The notes beneath the pieces are model-generated. The model was not told the DNA's origin, made no database searches, and saw nothing but the letters and a program-made list of their open reading frames with translations. Of a DNA stretch of 64,000 bases, positions 9,108 through 19,187 are shown one piece after another. A program made the translations under genes and the position numbers. Source of the stretch: Alphaproteobacteria bacterium (GTDB lineage Bacteria > Pseudomonadota > Alphaproteobacteria > Rhodobacterales > Rhodobacteraceae); contig JAUHXK010000003.1 in assembly GCA_030427405.1 (NCBI GenBank), positions 248,001 through 312,000 of the forward strand. Direction: 5' to 3'. How positions within the stretch are numbered: the first letter of the stretch is position 1; the number at the start of each line of letters is the position of its first letter.

Positions 9108-10253
9108 ATGAGCGGTAAGCGCAGCATCTTCCAAGAGGTCTCGGACACCGAGAAGCAACAGGCAGTGCAGCCCGGCATGATCGACCGCGGACGCGGCGGC
9201 GCGCGCAGTGCGATTCGCGCCTGGCTGATGATCCTGTTCGCACTGGTCGTCGTGATGATCGCCGTGGGCGGGCTTACCCGCCTGACCGATAGCGGCCTCT
9301 CGATCACCGAATGGCGCCCCGTCACCGGAGCCATCCCGCCGATGACCCAAGCCGATTGGCAGTCCGAATTCGACAAATACAAGGAAATCGACCAGTGGCG
9401 CATCCAGAATCAGTGGATGGAACTGGATGATTTCAAGTCGATCTACTGGTGGGAATGGGGCCATCGTCAGCTTGGCCGGGTCATTGGCCTGGTCTGGGCA
9501 ATCGGCTTTTTCGGCTTCCTTGCCGCCCGCAAGATACCTCCTGGCTGGGCAGGGAGACTTGCGATACCAGGCGCGCTTGGCGCGGCTCAGGGTGCTGTCG
9601 GCTGGTGGATGGTCGCCTCGGGCATGACACAGGGCGAAGGCATGACCGCTGTCGCCAGTTACCGCCTGGCCGTGCATTTGGGCCTGGCTTTCATCATCCT
9701 CGGCTTCCTGACCTGGTACATCCTGATGCTGGGGCGCGAGGAACGCGACCTGATGCAGGCCCGCCGCGCCAAAGAGGCAAAGCTGTTTTCGCTGTCCACT
9801 GGCCTGATGCATTTCGCCTTTTTGCAAATACTCATTGGCGCTCTCGTCGCGGGTATCGACGCCGGGCGATCTTATACCGACTGGCCGCTGATCGGCGGCC
9901 AGGTGCTGCCGCCCGATGCCACAATGCTCGAACCGATGTGGCGCAACTTCTTCGAAAGCCCCGGCCTGGTGCAGTTCATACACCGCTGTGCGGGGTATCT
10001 GCTGTTCATCTTTGGCGTCATCGTCTGGCGGCGCGGCGGCGCCAGCGCGCATCCACAAACCCGGTTTGCCTTCAACGCGGCCTTTGCGGCGCTTTCGCTG
10101 CAGGTGGTTGTCGGCATTCTGACCGTGGTCTACGGCGCCCCCTGGCAGATCGCGATTTTCCACCAGTTCATGGCGGTCATCGTCTGGACCCTCATCCTGC
10201 GGGCCCGTTTCCTGACGGCCTATCCCATCGCAACCTCTCTGCGCGGAGCGTAA
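9108..10253 (+). CDS. ctaA: Heme A synthase (COX15/CtaA)
   Basis: Membrane enzyme oxidising the C8 methyl of heme O to the formyl of heme A for aa3-type cytochrome oxidase. The 381-residue product has about eight hydrophobic helices, GGLTRLTDSGLSITEWRPV after helix 1, WWEWGHRQLGR, and HRCAGYLLF in the second half, giving the conserved heme-ligating His residues of type 2 (alphaproteobacterial and mitochondrial) COX15. Start ATG 9108. It stands four bases before the M32 peptidase gene, suggesting co-transcription. Confidence 0.93.
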   Translation: MSGKRSIFQEVSDTEKQQAVQPGMIDRGRGGARSAIRAWLMILFALVVVMIAVGGLTRLTDSGLSITEWRPVTGAIPPMTQADWQSEFDKYKEIDQWRIQNQWMELDDFKSIYWWEWGHRQLGRVIGLVWAIGFFGFLAARKIPPGWAGRLAIPGALGAAQGAVGWWMVASGMTQGEGMTAVASYRLAVHLGLAFIILGFLTWYILMLGREERDLMQARRAKEAKLFSLSTGLMHFAFLQILIGALVAGIDAGRSYTDWPLIGGQVLPPDATMLEPMWRNFFESPGLVQFIHRCAGYLLFIFGVIVWRRGGASAHPQTRFAFNAAFAALSLQVVVGILTVVYGAPWQIAIFHQFMAVIVWTLILRARFLTAYPIATSLRGA

Positions 10254-10257
10254 CCTC

Positions 10258-11727
10258 ATGACTGCATTCGACAAGCTGATGACCTTTCAGCGCGAAACCT
10301 CGGCCCTGGGCCAGATCGCCGGGCGGTTGGGCTGGGATCAGGAAACCGTGATGCCGCGTGGCGCGGCGCCGCAGCGGGCCGAGGAAATGGCCGCGATCGA
10401 GGCCGTTCTCCATGCGCGCCGGTCGGACCCTCGTGTTGCCGAATGGCTGGAACAGGCCGCCCCGCAGGATATGGCGGGCAAAGCGCAACTGCGCGAAATC
10501 CGCCGTTCCTATGAACGCGCGGTAAAAGTGCCCGCTGATCTGGCGACGGCGATTGCCCGCGTTACATCGGCCGCCCAGGGAAAATGGGCACAGGCGCGTG
10601 CGGACGAAGATGTCGCCGCTTTCCTGCCTGTGCTGGAAGAAGTCGTCTCGTTGAAGCGCCAGGAAGGCGCGGCATTGGCGCAGGGCGGTGATGTCTATGA
10701 CGCCATGGTCGAGGATTACGAACCCTATACGACCGGGTCCCAGATCGCGGCGATTTTCGACGCCATGCGCCCCCGGCTGGTGGCGTTGCGGGCGGCTGTA
10801 CTGGACCGACCCGAACCCGCGGCGCTGACAGGCCGCTTTGACGAACTGACCCAGATGCGCCTGTCGCAGAAACTGGCGGTTGCGTTCGGCTACGACCTGA
10901 ACAACGGCCGTGTGGACAAGGCCGTGCACCCGTTCAGCTCGGGCAGTGGCCTGGATGTGCGCATCACCACGCGAACCAGCGAAACCGATCCGTTCAACTG
11001 TTTCTATTCCACCATTCACGAAGTCGGCCACGCCGCCTATGAACAGGGGATCGACCGCGATTACCTGCTGACGCCTCTGGGTCGTGGCGTTTCGATGGGC
11101 GTGCATGAAAGCCAAAGCCGCATCTATGAGAACCAACTGGGCCGGTCGCGCGCCTTTACGGGCTGGTTGTTCGAACAGATGAAAACGGCATTTGGCGATT
11201 TCGGAATCAACGAGGCCGACGCATTCTATGCCACCGTTAACCGTGTCCATAACGGCTATATCCGTACCGAGGCGGACGAGGTGCAGTACAACCTGCATAT
11301 CATGCTGCGTTTTGACCTGGAACGCGCCCTGATGGCGGGCGATTTGCAGGTCGCTGATCTTGAGGGGGCGTGGAATGACCGGTTCAAGGCCGATTTCGGT
11401 TATGCGGTCGATAAACCCTCGAACGGGTGCCTGCAGGATGTGCATTGGTCCGTGGGTCTGTTCGGGTATTTCCCGACCTATTCCCTTGGCAATGTCTATG
11501 CCGGGTGCCTCAACCAGGCATTGCGCGCCGCGATCCCTGATCTGGATGCTCAACTGGCCTGTGGCGACACCTCTGGCGCAACGGGATGGCTGCGCGAGAA
11601 TGTGCAGCAATATGGCGGGCTTTACGCGCCGCGCGAGGTGATCCAGCGCGCCAGCGGCATCGAGCCGGGGCCAGAGCCGTTGCTGACCTATCTGGAGCAG
11701 AAATTCGGCGGTCTTTACGGTTTGTGA
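10258..11727 (+). CDS. Carboxypeptidase M32 (Taq family)
   Basis: Zinc metallocarboxypeptidase of 489 residues. The catalytic HExxH is HEVGH within YSTIHEVGHAAYEQG, and the downstream Glu ligand lies in GVHESQSRIYENQLGRS. RTEADEVQYNLHI and the C-terminal LQDVHWSVGLFGYFPTYSLG are also M32 signatures. The product is cytosolic with no signal peptide and removes C-terminal residues from peptides. Confidence 0.93.
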   Translation: MTAFDKLMTFQRETSALGQIAGRLGWDQETVMPRGAAPQRAEEMAAIEAVLHARRSDPRVAEWLEQAAPQDMAGKAQLREIRRSYERAVKVPADLATAIARVTSAAQGKWAQARADEDVAAFLPVLEEVVSLKRQEGAALAQGGDVYDAMVEDYEPYTTGSQIAAIFDAMRPRLVALRAAVLDRPEPAALTGRFDELTQMRLSQKLAVAFGYDLNNGRVDKAVHPFSSGSGLDVRITTRTSETDPFNCFYSTIHEVGHAAYEQGIDRDYLLTPLGRGVSMGVHESQSRIYENQLGRSRAFTGWLFEQMKTAFGDFGINEADAFYATVNRVHNGYIRTEADEVQYNLHIMLRFDLERALMAGDLQVADLEGAWNDRFKADFGYAVDKPSNGCLQDVHWSVGLFGYFPTYSLGNVYAGCLNQALRAAIPDLDAQLACGDTSGATGWLRENVQQYGGLYAPREVIQRASGIEPGPEPLLTYLEQKFGGLYGL

Positions 11728-11789
11728 ATACGCCCGGCGACGAAATTGCGATAGGATAGCGGCACCTGTAGCATCGATGGGAGAACCCG

Positions 11790-12686
11790 ATGACTGGAAC
11801 CGCCCGTAAGAAAGCAAGTGACTTCGATCCCCGGATCCTCGAAATTTTCGATGGTTACGTGCATGGCAAGATGACCAAGCGCGAGTTCATTTCGAAAGTC
11901 GGAAAATTCACTGCCGCCGGTGTGACCGGCGCAATGATCCTGGAAGAATTGCAACCCAATTACGCCTGGGCGCAGCAGGTCGCGCCGGATGATCCGGAAA
12001 TCGAGACCGCGGTTGTCGAGTTTCAAAGCCCCGAAGGCCATGGCGCGGTCAGCGGCCTCATGGCCAAACCGGCAAACGCCCAAGGCAAACTTCCGGCCGT
12101 GCTGGTGGTGCACGAAAACCGCGGGCTCAACCCCTATATCGAAGACGTGGTCCGGCGCACGGCCAAGGACGGGTTCCTGGCTTTCGGACCGGATGGCCTG
12201 TCGCCGCTTGGCGGTTACCCGGGCACCGATGACAAGGGGCGCGAAATGCAGGGGTCGATGGATCGCGAAAAACTGATGGCCGATTTCTTTGCGGCCTTTG
12301 AATACCTGCGCGATCTTGAAGGATCGACTGGCAAGGTCGGTGCGGTCGGTTTCTGTTATGGCGGCGGGGTCTGCAATGCGCTTGCCGTGGCTTACCCGGA
12401 TCTTGCGGCCTCGGTCCCGTTCTATGGCCGCCAGCCCGCAGCCGAAGATGTGCCCGCGATCCAGGCGCCGCTACTGATCCATTACGCAGGTCTGGACGAA
12501 AGGATCAATGCCGGTTGGCCCGCTTATTCCGAGGCGCTGGAAGCAAACCAGAAAAAGTTCAGTGTGCATTTCTATCCGGATGTGAATCACGGTTTTCACA
12601 ACGACACCACACCCAGATATGACGAGGTGGCGGCCAAGCTGGCCTGGAAACGAACCATCGCCTTCTTCAACAATTACCTGAGTTAG
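11790..12686 (+). CDS. Dienelactone hydrolase family protein with Tat-like leader
   Basis: Alpha/beta hydrolase of 298 residues. The nucleophile Cys lies in GFCYGGGV, the acid in AGLDERI and the His in VNHGFHND, the DLH triad. Before the hydrolase fold is a leader of about 60 residues containing TKREFISKVGKFTAAG, which resembles the Tat-type leader found in YghX-like DLH proteins but has Lys-Arg instead of the twin Arg. The product may therefore be exported or the signal may be weak. Start ATG 11790 follows GGAGAA. Confidence 0.85.
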   Translation: MTGTARKKASDFDPRILEIFDGYVHGKMTKREFISKVGKFTAAGVTGAMILEELQPNYAWAQQVAPDDPEIETAVVEFQSPEGHGAVSGLMAKPANAQGKLPAVLVVHENRGLNPYIEDVVRRTAKDGFLAFGPDGLSPLGGYPGTDDKGREMQGSMDREKLMADFFAAFEYLRDLEGSTGKVGAVGFCYGGGVCNALAVAYPDLAASVPFYGRQPAAEDVPAIQAPLLIHYAGLDERINAGWPAYSEALEANQKKFSVHFYPDVNHGFHNDTTPRYDEVAAKLAWKRTIAFFNNYLS

Positions 12687-12694
12687 AAAAACGA

Positions 12695-12720
12695 ACGGGG
12701 GCAGAGATTTCTGCCCCCGT
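12695..12720. terminator. Bidirectional Rho-independent terminator
   Basis: Perfect 11-bp stem ACGGGGGCAGA (12695-12705) and TCTGCCCCCGT (12710-12720) with a 4-base loop, located between the convergent hydrolase and gyrA genes. The minus-strand side has a T-rich run (complement of AGAAAAACGA at 12685-12694), so it should stop gyrA transcription; the plus side is followed by a looser T-rich tract. Confidence 0.85.
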
Positions 12721-12743
12721 CCAACATTTTCTTTCGGCCAAGT

Positions 12744-15473
12744 TTACTCTTCGGCCTCGTCCTCATCGCCCTGATCGGCGATCCAGGCGACGCTGACGAC
12801 CTCTTCGTTCTTGCCGGTATTGAACACCTTGACGCCGCCCGCGCTGCGCGACCGGAACGAGATGCCATCAACCGGCACCCGGATCGATTGCCCTTTGGAC
12901 GTGGCCAGCATGATCTGGTCGTCGATTTCGACCGGGAACGAGGCCACCAGCTCACCGCCGCGCATTGCCTTGTCCATTGCCGCAACGCCCATGCCGCCGC
13001 GTCCTCGGACCGGGTAATCGTGGCTGGAGCTTAGTTTGCCCGCGCCGCCCGTGGTGATGGTCAGGATCAGGTTCTCGGCGGCCGACATCTCGGCATAGCG
13101 TTCCTGAGGCAGCACGCTGTCGGCATTGCCTTCATCCTCATCGCCCTCGGCCTCGTCGGTGACGCCTGCCATCAGACGGCGCATCTTGAGATAGGCGGCA
13201 CGCTCGTCCGAGGTCGCCTCGAAATGGCGGATCACGGACATCGAGACAACCCGGTCGCCATTGGTCAGCTTGATGCCGCGTACACCCGTCGATTTACGGC
13301 CCTTGAAGACCCGCACAGCTGTCGTCTGGAAACGGATCGCACGGCCAGAATTGGTGACCAGCATCACGTCGTCCTCTTCGGAGCAGATACGGGCGTTCAC
13401 CAGTTCCACACCTTCGGGCAGGTCCATTGCGATCTTGCCGTTGCGTTTGACATTGGTGAAATCGCTCAGCGCGTTCCGGCGCACATCGCCTGCGCTGGTG
13501 GCAAAGACGATTTGCAGGTTTTCCCATTCTTCATCCGGCACGTCCACGGGCATGATGGCCGCGATGGAAACACCGGTCGGGATCGGCAGGATGTTGACGA
13601 TCGCCTTGCCTTTGCCGGTACGCCCCGATTGCGGCAGGCGCCAGGTCTTGAGCTTGTAGACCATCCCGTCGGTGGTGAAGAACAAAAGCTGGGTATGCGT
13701 ATTGGCCACGAAGAGGGTGGTGACCACGTCCTCTTCCTTGGTCTGCATCCCTGACAGGCCCTTGCCGCCACGCTTCTGCGCCCGGAAATCGGCCAGCGGT
13801 GTGCGCTTGATGTAACCGCCTGAGGTGACGGTCACGACCATGTCTTCCCGCTCGATCAGGTCCTCGTCTTCCATGTCGCCGGACCAGTCGACGATCTGCG
13901 TACGGCGGGGCACGGCGAATTGCTCGCGGACGCTGCGCAGCTCATCCGCGATGATGCCCATGATGCGTTCGCGCGAGGACAGAATATCCAGGTATTCCTT
14001 GATCTTGGCGGCCAGTTCTTCCAGCTCGTCCGTGACCTCTTTGACGCCCAGTTGCGTCAGGCGCTGCAGGCGCAGTTCCAGGATCGCGCGGGCCTGAACC
14101 TCGGTCAGGTTATAGGTGCCGTCGTCGTTCATCTTGGACAGAGGATCGTCGATCAGGCGCAGATAGCCTTCGATCTCGGATGCTGGCCAACGGCGGGTCA
14201 TCAGCTTTTCGCGCGCTTGCGCCGCGTCCGCCGACGACCGGATGGTGGCAACCACCTCGTCCACGTTCGACACGGCCACGGCCAGACCGCACAGGATGTG
14301 GCTGCGTTCGCGCGCTTTGCGCAGATCGTATGCGGTGCGGCGGGCGACGACATCCTCGCGGAAGTCGATGAAGGATGTCAGGAACCGGCGCAGGGTCAGT
14401 TGCTCGGGCCGGCCGCCATTCAGGGCCAACATGTTGCAGCCAAAGGATGTCTGCATCGGCGAGAAGCGATAGAGTTGGTTCAGAACAACTTCGGGCGTTG
14501 CATCCCGTTTCAGCTCGACCACGACACGCACACCGTTCCGGTCGGATTCATCCTGAACGTGGGACACGCCCTCGATCCGCTTTTCACGCACCGCCTCGGC
14601 GATCTTTTCGATCATCGAGGCCTTGTTTACCTGATAGGGGATCTCATCCACGACAATCGCGTAACGATCCTTGCGCAGTTCCTCGACGCGGGTCTTGGCG
14701 CGGATGATGACGCTGCCGCGCCCCTCAAGATAGGCTTTGCGCGCGCCGGACCGGCCCAGCATCACGCCGCCGGTCGGGAAGTCGGGGCCGGGGACGTATT
14801 CGATCAGCTGTTCCGAGGTCAAATCCGGATCGTCGATCAGCGCCAGTGTGGCATCGACCACCTCACCCAGATTGTGCGGAGGGATATTCGTGGCCATACC
14901 CACAGCAATACCACCGGCGCCATTGACCAGCATGTTCGGGAAACGGGCGGGCAGGACCGTCGGTTCCCGGTCCTTGCCATCATAGTTGTCTTGAAAATCA
15001 ACCGTTTCTTTTTCGATATCGGCCAGCAGGGCAGCCGCGGGCTTGTCCATCCGCACTTCGGTATACCGCATGGCCGCCGGGTTATCGCCGTCCATCGAGC
15101 CAAAGTTGCCCTGACCATCCAGCAGCGGCAGCGACATCGAGAAATCCTGTGCCATCCGCACCAGCGCGTCATAGATCGCACTGTCACCGTGAGGGTGGTA
15201 TTTACCCATTACATCGCCAACCGGACGCGCCGATTTACGATAGGCCTTGTCATGCGTGTTCCCGGTTTCATGCATCGCGTACAGGATGCGCCGGTGCACC
15301 GGTTTCAGCCCGTCGCGCAGATCGGGGATCGCGCGGCTGACGATAACCGACATGGCATAGTCCAGATAGGACGTGCGCATCTCGGATTCGATAGACACCG
15401 TCGGACCGTCATAGACGGGGCGCTCTGGCGGGGTTTCATCCATGTTTTCGGGGATTTCTGGCGTATCGCTCAC
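12744..15473 (-). CDS. gyrA: DNA gyrase subunit A
   Basis: Catalytic subunit of the type II topoisomerase that introduces negative supercoils. The 909-residue product has the N-terminal [20 protein letters not shown], the active-site Tyr in MRYTEVRM, and the GyrA box QKRGGKG ahead of the beta-pinwheel C-terminal domain. The quinolone-determining segment reads [17 protein letters not shown], with Ser and Asp at the positions equivalent to E. coli 83 and 87, the wild-type state. An acidic tail ends the protein. Start ATG 15473. Confidence 0.97.
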   Translation of the reverse strand: MSDTPEIPENMDETPPERPVYDGPTVSIESEMRTSYLDYAMSVIVSRAIPDLRDGLKPVHRRILYAMHETGNTHDKAYRKSARPVGDVMGKYHPHGDSAIYDALVRMAQDFSMSLPLLDGQGNFGSMDGDNPAAMRYTEVRMDKPAAALLADIEKETVDFQDNYDGKDREPTVLPARFPNMLVNGAGGIAVGMATNIPPHNLGEVVDATLALIDDPDLTSEQLIEYVPGPDFPTGGVMLGRSGARKAYLEGRGSVIIRAKTRVEELRKDRYAIVVDEIPYQVNKASMIEKIAEAVREKRIEGVSHVQDESDRNGVRVVVELKRDATPEVVLNQLYRFSPMQTSFGCNMLALNGGRPEQLTLRRFLTSFIDFREDVVARRTAYDLRKARERSHILCGLAVAVSNVDEVVATIRSSADAAQAREKLMTRRWPASEIEGYLRLIDDPLSKMNDDGTYNLTEVQARAILELRLQRLTQLGVKEVTDELEELAAKIKEYLDILSSRERIMGIIADELRSVREQFAVPRRTQIVDWSGDMEDEDLIEREDMVVTVTSGGYIKRTPLADFRAQKRGGKGLSGMQTKEEDVVTTLFVANTHTQLLFFTTDGMVYKLKTWRLPQSGRTGKGKAIVNILPIPTGVSIAAIMPVDVPDEEWENLQIVFATSAGDVRRNALSDFTNVKRNGKIAMDLPEGVELVNARICSEEDDVMLVTNSGRAIRFQTTAVRVFKGRKSTGVRGIKLTNGDRVVSMSVIRHFEATSDERAAYLKMRRLMAGVTDEAEGDEDEGNADSVLPQERYAEMSAAENLILTITTGGAGKLSSSHDYPVRGRGGMGVAAMDKAMRGGELVASFPVEIDDQIMLATSKGQSIRVPVDGISFRSRSAGGVKVFNTGKNEEVVSVAWIADQGDEDEAEE

Positions 15474-15665
15474 GTAAACTGCCCGTTCTTTGTGCAGACT
15501 CTATATCTTGTGGATGTACCTTATCAGACCCGGCACATAAGGTGCAAGCAAGCAGCAGATTTGTTGCGCAATCGCCGGGCAACCGACTGGTAACATATTG
15601 TTATATAACTGTTAGAGTTTTTCGGTGTTACCCTGAAGAGACCTTTTGAAAAATTGGAGGTCTGA

Positions 15666-15935
15666 ATGGAGCGAAGCGAAACCGAACTTATGCTCAAAGG
15701 CTATGGGCTGACCACCGCTGAATTCTTCTATCACATGCCGGACTATGTCCATGTCCTGAATACGTTTATCTGGCAAGAATACGACCTGGCGCCCGACCAC
15801 CCAAAGCTGTTTGATTTCATTGAATTCTGGCAGCGGGAAATCGACGGCCCGCTGCATTCTGTCCGGTATACGCATCGCAAGATGATCGCGCCGGGCGAGT
15901 GGCGGAACATGGTGGGTGAGTTCCGGGTGAATTAA
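15666..15935 (+). CDS. usg: Usg family protein
   Basis: Small protein of 89 residues with the Usg family sequence LMLKGYGLTTAEFFYHMPDY and LFDFIEFWQREIDGPLHSV. The family is common in Rhizobiales and Rhodobacterales and has no established function. A strong GGAGG (15656-15660) precedes ATG 15666. The stop overlaps the convergent radical SAM stop by 4 bases. Confidence 0.85.
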   Translation: MERSETELMLKGYGLTTAEFFYHMPDYVHVLNTFIWQEYDLAPDHPKLFDFIEFWQREIDGPLHSVRYTHRKMIAPGEWRNMVGEFRVN

Positions 15936-16885
15936 CCAGAACAGCTTGCTCCGCCCAGGACGCAGAATTTTGCGCAATGCGGGTGGTTGAGAAACACGTC
16001 ATCCTCGGCCTCCGCCAGGGTGCTGCCCATTTCAAACGCCGTATCATAAGGCAGCAGTGTGCAGGCCAGAACCGCGGGGCGGGTCGCGCCCTTGCGTTTG
16101 ACCACCATGCGCGCATTTGCGCACATGACCGCATCGGGGGATTTTCCAAGTATGTCCCAGCAGGCGGTGGTGATCTCGGGGACTTCGACGGTTTCGTCCA
16201 TTTCAGGGAACAGGACCGTCTGACCGGGGTCTTGCGCGTCAATTTCGAACCCGTGTTCGGCAAAAAACGCAGAATAGCCCGCCCGGCTTTCGGCCTCGGT
16301 TTCGCCCCATACCGTGCGCCCGGCAATGGCCATGTTGATCCCATGATCCCGAAGCCATTTCATCCCCGTCAAGGTCTTGGCAAAACTTCCTCCGCCGCGT
16401 TCTTCGTCATGCAGGTTGGGCCGGTAATGATCGACGGAAATGCGCAGCGTCAGCCGGTTGCCAAAGGTCTTGTGCAGGTCCAGCAACCCGTCACGCATCC
16501 GGGGGCGCATCATCGGTGACATCGCATTGGTCAGGATCAGAACCGAATAGCCGCGCCCAAGGGCGGCGCGGGTCATGTCGATGATATCCGGGTTCATGAA
16601 CGGCTCGCCCCCGGTCAGGCCGATCTCTTTTACCGGCCAGTTGCGGGCTTCGATCTGGTCCAGAAAATCGGTGACCTCGGGCGTTGTGATGTAAACCAGC
16701 GCGTCGTTGCTGGGGCTGCTGTCGATATAGCAGTTGCGGCACGTGATGTTGCACAGGGTTCCGGTGTTGAACCACAGCGTCTGAGCGTCGCGCAGCGGCA
16801 CCGAGGCGCGGGCCTGTCCGTCAGCTGTCACCAACCTGTTTTGAAACTTGCCCATATTGGCGGGCTGAGGGGCGTTGTCTTTCAT
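15932..16885 (-). CDS. Radical SAM protein
   Basis: Protein of 317 residues with the cluster motif Cys-x3-Cys-x2-Cys (CNITCRNC) near residue 40, followed by EIGLTGGEPFMNP, the GGE motif that binds SAM. A C-terminal region with several Cys (CAKFCVLGGASC) could bind a further cluster. The substrate is unknown. ATG 16885 (MKDNAPQ) is preferred over an in-frame GTG at 16918 that has no ribosome-binding sequence, but this choice is uncertain. Confidence 0.82.
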   Translation of the reverse strand: MKDNAPQPANMGKFQNRLVTADGQARASVPLRDAQTLWFNTGTLCNITCRNCYIDSSPSNDALVYITTPEVTDFLDQIEARNWPVKEIGLTGGEPFMNPDIIDMTRAALGRGYSVLILTNAMSPMMRPRMRDGLLDLHKTFGNRLTLRISVDHYRPNLHDEERGGGSFAKTLTGMKWLRDHGINMAIAGRTVWGETEAESRAGYSAFFAEHGFEIDAQDPGQTVLFPEMDETVEVPEITTACWDILGKSPDAVMCANARMVVKRKGATRPAVLACTLLPYDTAFEMGSTLAEAEDDVFLNHPHCAKFCVLGGASCSG

Positions 16886-17007
16886 ATCCGCGTCCGGTTT
16901 CCTGATCGCACAGGACACACTTAGCGGCGGGGCGCAGACAAGTTAAGGTCCGCAGGACGGTGCTGACAGAGTTTTGAACGCCGCGGTGTTTTCGCGGGGA
17001 AATGAAA

Positions 17008-17025
17008 AATGATTGCGCTAACATT
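17008..17025 (+). promoter_or_regulatory. Putative LacI-type operator upstream of zwf
   Basis: AATGATTGCGCTAACATT is an imperfect 18-bp palindrome (7 of 9 half-site positions match) centred on GC, resembling the TGTTAGCGCTAACA sites used by LacI-family sugar regulators in Rhodobacterales. It lies 35 bases before the zwf start in a 174-base divergent region, where repression of zwf-pgl-pgi would be plausible. The regulator is not in the window. Confidence 0.4.
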
Positions 17026-17059
17026 GGACATGCGCACGCTGTAGAGATATGGACGGGCT

Positions 17060-18514
17060 ATGGTTTCTCGTGTCATCCCGGTCGATCCTTTCGACCTGAT
17101 CATTTTCGGCGGAACGGGCGATCTTGCGCAGCGCAAGATCATGCCGGCGCTGTTTCGCCGGTTTTGCGCCGGTCAGTGGCCTGCAGACGCCCAGGTGATC
17201 GGGGCTGCGCGCGGCGATCTTGACCGTGCCGGGTTTCAAGCCGTCGTCGCCGAGTCGTTGCGCAGCTATGCGTCCGATCTGGCCCGCAACGGCGATGCTT
17301 TGAACGCGTTTCTGCAGCGGGTTGGATTTGTGCGTCTGGACGCGCTGTCCGATGCAGGATGGGACCAGTTGGCCGGTCTTTTGGACAATGCGCGGGTCCG
17401 GGCCTTTTATTTCTCGGTCGGGCCGGGGCTGTTTGCGCCGCTTGCCACCAAGATACAGGCGCATAACCTGGCGACAGACAAGACGCGGATCGTGGTCGAA
17501 AAACCGTTTGGCCACGATCTTGAAAGCTCTCGCGCGCTGAACGCAACCCTGGCCGCGCATTTCCGCGAAAGTCAAATCTACCGGATCGACCATTACCTGG
17601 GCAAGGAAACAGTGCAGAATCTGATGGCGGTTCGCTTTGGCAACATGCTGTTCGAACCGCTGTGGAACAGCCAGTATGTGGATCATATCCAGATCACGGT
17701 TGCCGAAACGGTCGGGATCGACGGGCGCGAAGATTATTATGACCGCGCCGGTGCCATGCGTGACATGATGCAGAACCACCTGATGCAACTGCTGTGCCTG
17801 ATCGCGATGGAGCCACCGGCCAAGTTCGACCCGGACGCGGTGCGGGACGAAAAGCTAAAGGTCATTCGGGCACTGGACCCGGTCGAGCCGCATCATATCG
17901 TGCGCGGCCAGTTTGGTGCGGGGGCAGACGGTCCCGGCTATCGCGATGTTGTCGGAAACCCCAGGTCTGCAACCGAAAGCTATGTGGCGCTGCGCGCGCA
18001 TGTCAGCAACTGGCGATGGGCAGGAACCCCGTTCTATTTGCGGACAGGCAAGCGTCTGGTGGCGCGGTCCTCGGTCATCAACGTGCTGTTCAAGGACGCC
18101 CCGCATTCGATCTTTGGCGCGGCGGCCGGACGGCATGCCAATGCCCTGTCGATCCGGTTGCAACCCAACGAAGGGATCACCCTGAAGGTGACCATCAAAG
18201 AGCCGGGCCCTGGCGGTATGCGCCTGGTCGATGTGCCGCTGGACATGAGCTTTGCCGAGGCCCTCGGCCCCGACAGTGACACGCCGCCCGACGCTTATGA
18301 GCGGCTGGTGATGGATGTGATCCGGGGCAACCAGACCCTGTTCATGCGCGGCGACGAGGTCGAGGCGGCTTGGGCCTGGGTCGATCCGATCATTGCCGGC
18401 TGGCAGGCGCGCGGCGATGTGCCGAAACCCTATGACAGCGGCAGCACCGGACCCGGCGACGCCGAGCTGCTGATGAAACGCGACGGTCGCCACTGGCAAG
18501 GGATCAAGCCATGA
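17060..18514 (+). CDS. zwf: Glucose-6-phosphate 1-dehydrogenase
   Basis: Oxidises glucose 6-phosphate to 6-phosphogluconolactone with NADP, the entry to the Entner-Doudoroff and pentose phosphate routes. The 484-residue product has the coenzyme motif FGGTGDLAQRK near residue 14 and the active-site signature RIDHYLGKETVQNL with the catalytic His. It is the first gene of zwf-pgl-pgi; its stop overlaps the pgl start by 4 bases (ATGA). Confidence 0.96.
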   Translation: MVSRVIPVDPFDLIIFGGTGDLAQRKIMPALFRRFCAGQWPADAQVIGAARGDLDRAGFQAVVAESLRSYASDLARNGDALNAFLQRVGFVRLDALSDAGWDQLAGLLDNARVRAFYFSVGPGLFAPLATKIQAHNLATDKTRIVVEKPFGHDLESSRALNATLAAHFRESQIYRIDHYLGKETVQNLMAVRFGNMLFEPLWNSQYVDHIQITVAETVGIDGREDYYDRAGAMRDMMQNHLMQLLCLIAMEPPAKFDPDAVRDEKLKVIRALDPVEPHHIVRGQFGAGADGPGYRDVVGNPRSATESYVALRAHVSNWRWAGTPFYLRTGKRLVARSSVINVLFKDAPHSIFGAAAGRHANALSIRLQPNEGITLKVTIKEPGPGGMRLVDVPLDMSFAEALGPDSDTPPDAYERLVMDVIRGNQTLFMRGDEVEAAWAWVDPIIAGWQARGDVPKPYDSGSTGPGDAELLMKRDGRHWQGIKP

Positions 18515-19182
18515 ATATTGTGGAATATGCCGACCGGGACATGCTGGCCATTGATGTGGCGAATGTTCTGGCAGGCCAGCTCGAAGCGGCATTGTTGCAT
18601 CACGACACCGTGGCATTTGCCGTACCCGGCGGAACCACGCCCGGCCCGATTTTCGATGGGCTGTGCGCCGCTGACCTGGACTGGGACCGGGTGCGCGTGC
18701 TGCCCACCGACGAGCGGTGCGTGCCCGCAGACAGTGACCGGTCGAACGAGCGCCTGATCCGTGAACGCCTGCTGACCGGGCGCGCAGCCACGGCGCAATA
18801 TATCCCGCTTTACCTGCCGGGCACCGCGCCCGAAGACGCGCTGCCCGAGATCGAGGCCTTGATCGCGCCGGTTCTGCCGCTGTCGGTTTTGGTGTTGGGC
18901 ATGGGCGAAGACATGCATACCGCATCGCTGTTTCCCGGGATGCACGGCCTTGCGGCGGCGCTGGACAGTCACGCGCCGCCTCTGGTCGTGGCCCGGACCG
19001 AGGTTCAGCCGGAACCGCGGATTTCTCTTTCGGGTCCGGTTCTGGACGGGGCCCTGTCCAAACACCTTGTCATCTTTGGCGAGGCCAAACGTGACGCACT
19101 GGACCGTGCGCTGAGCCTGCCACCCGAAGAAGCCCCGATAGGTGCAGTTCTCAGCGGTATGACCGTACATTGGGCGGAGTAA
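18511..19182 (+). CDS. pgl: 6-phosphogluconolactonase
   Basis: Hydrolyses 6-phosphogluconolactone to 6-phosphogluconate. The 223-residue protein has the DevB-type motifs [23 protein letters not shown] and [14 protein letters not shown]. Its start overlaps the zwf stop and its stop is 5 bases before pgi, so the three genes form one operon. Confidence 0.94.
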   Translation: MNIVEYADRDMLAIDVANVLAGQLEAALLHHDTVAFAVPGGTTPGPIFDGLCAADLDWDRVRVLPTDERCVPADSDRSNERLIRERLLTGRAATAQYIPLYLPGTAPEDALPEIEALIAPVLPLSVLVLGMGEDMHTASLFPGMHGLAAALDSHAPPLVVARTEVQPEPRISLSGPVLDGALSKHLVIFGEAKRDALDRALSLPPEEAPIGAVLSGMTVHWAE

Positions 19183-19187
19183 GTGAA

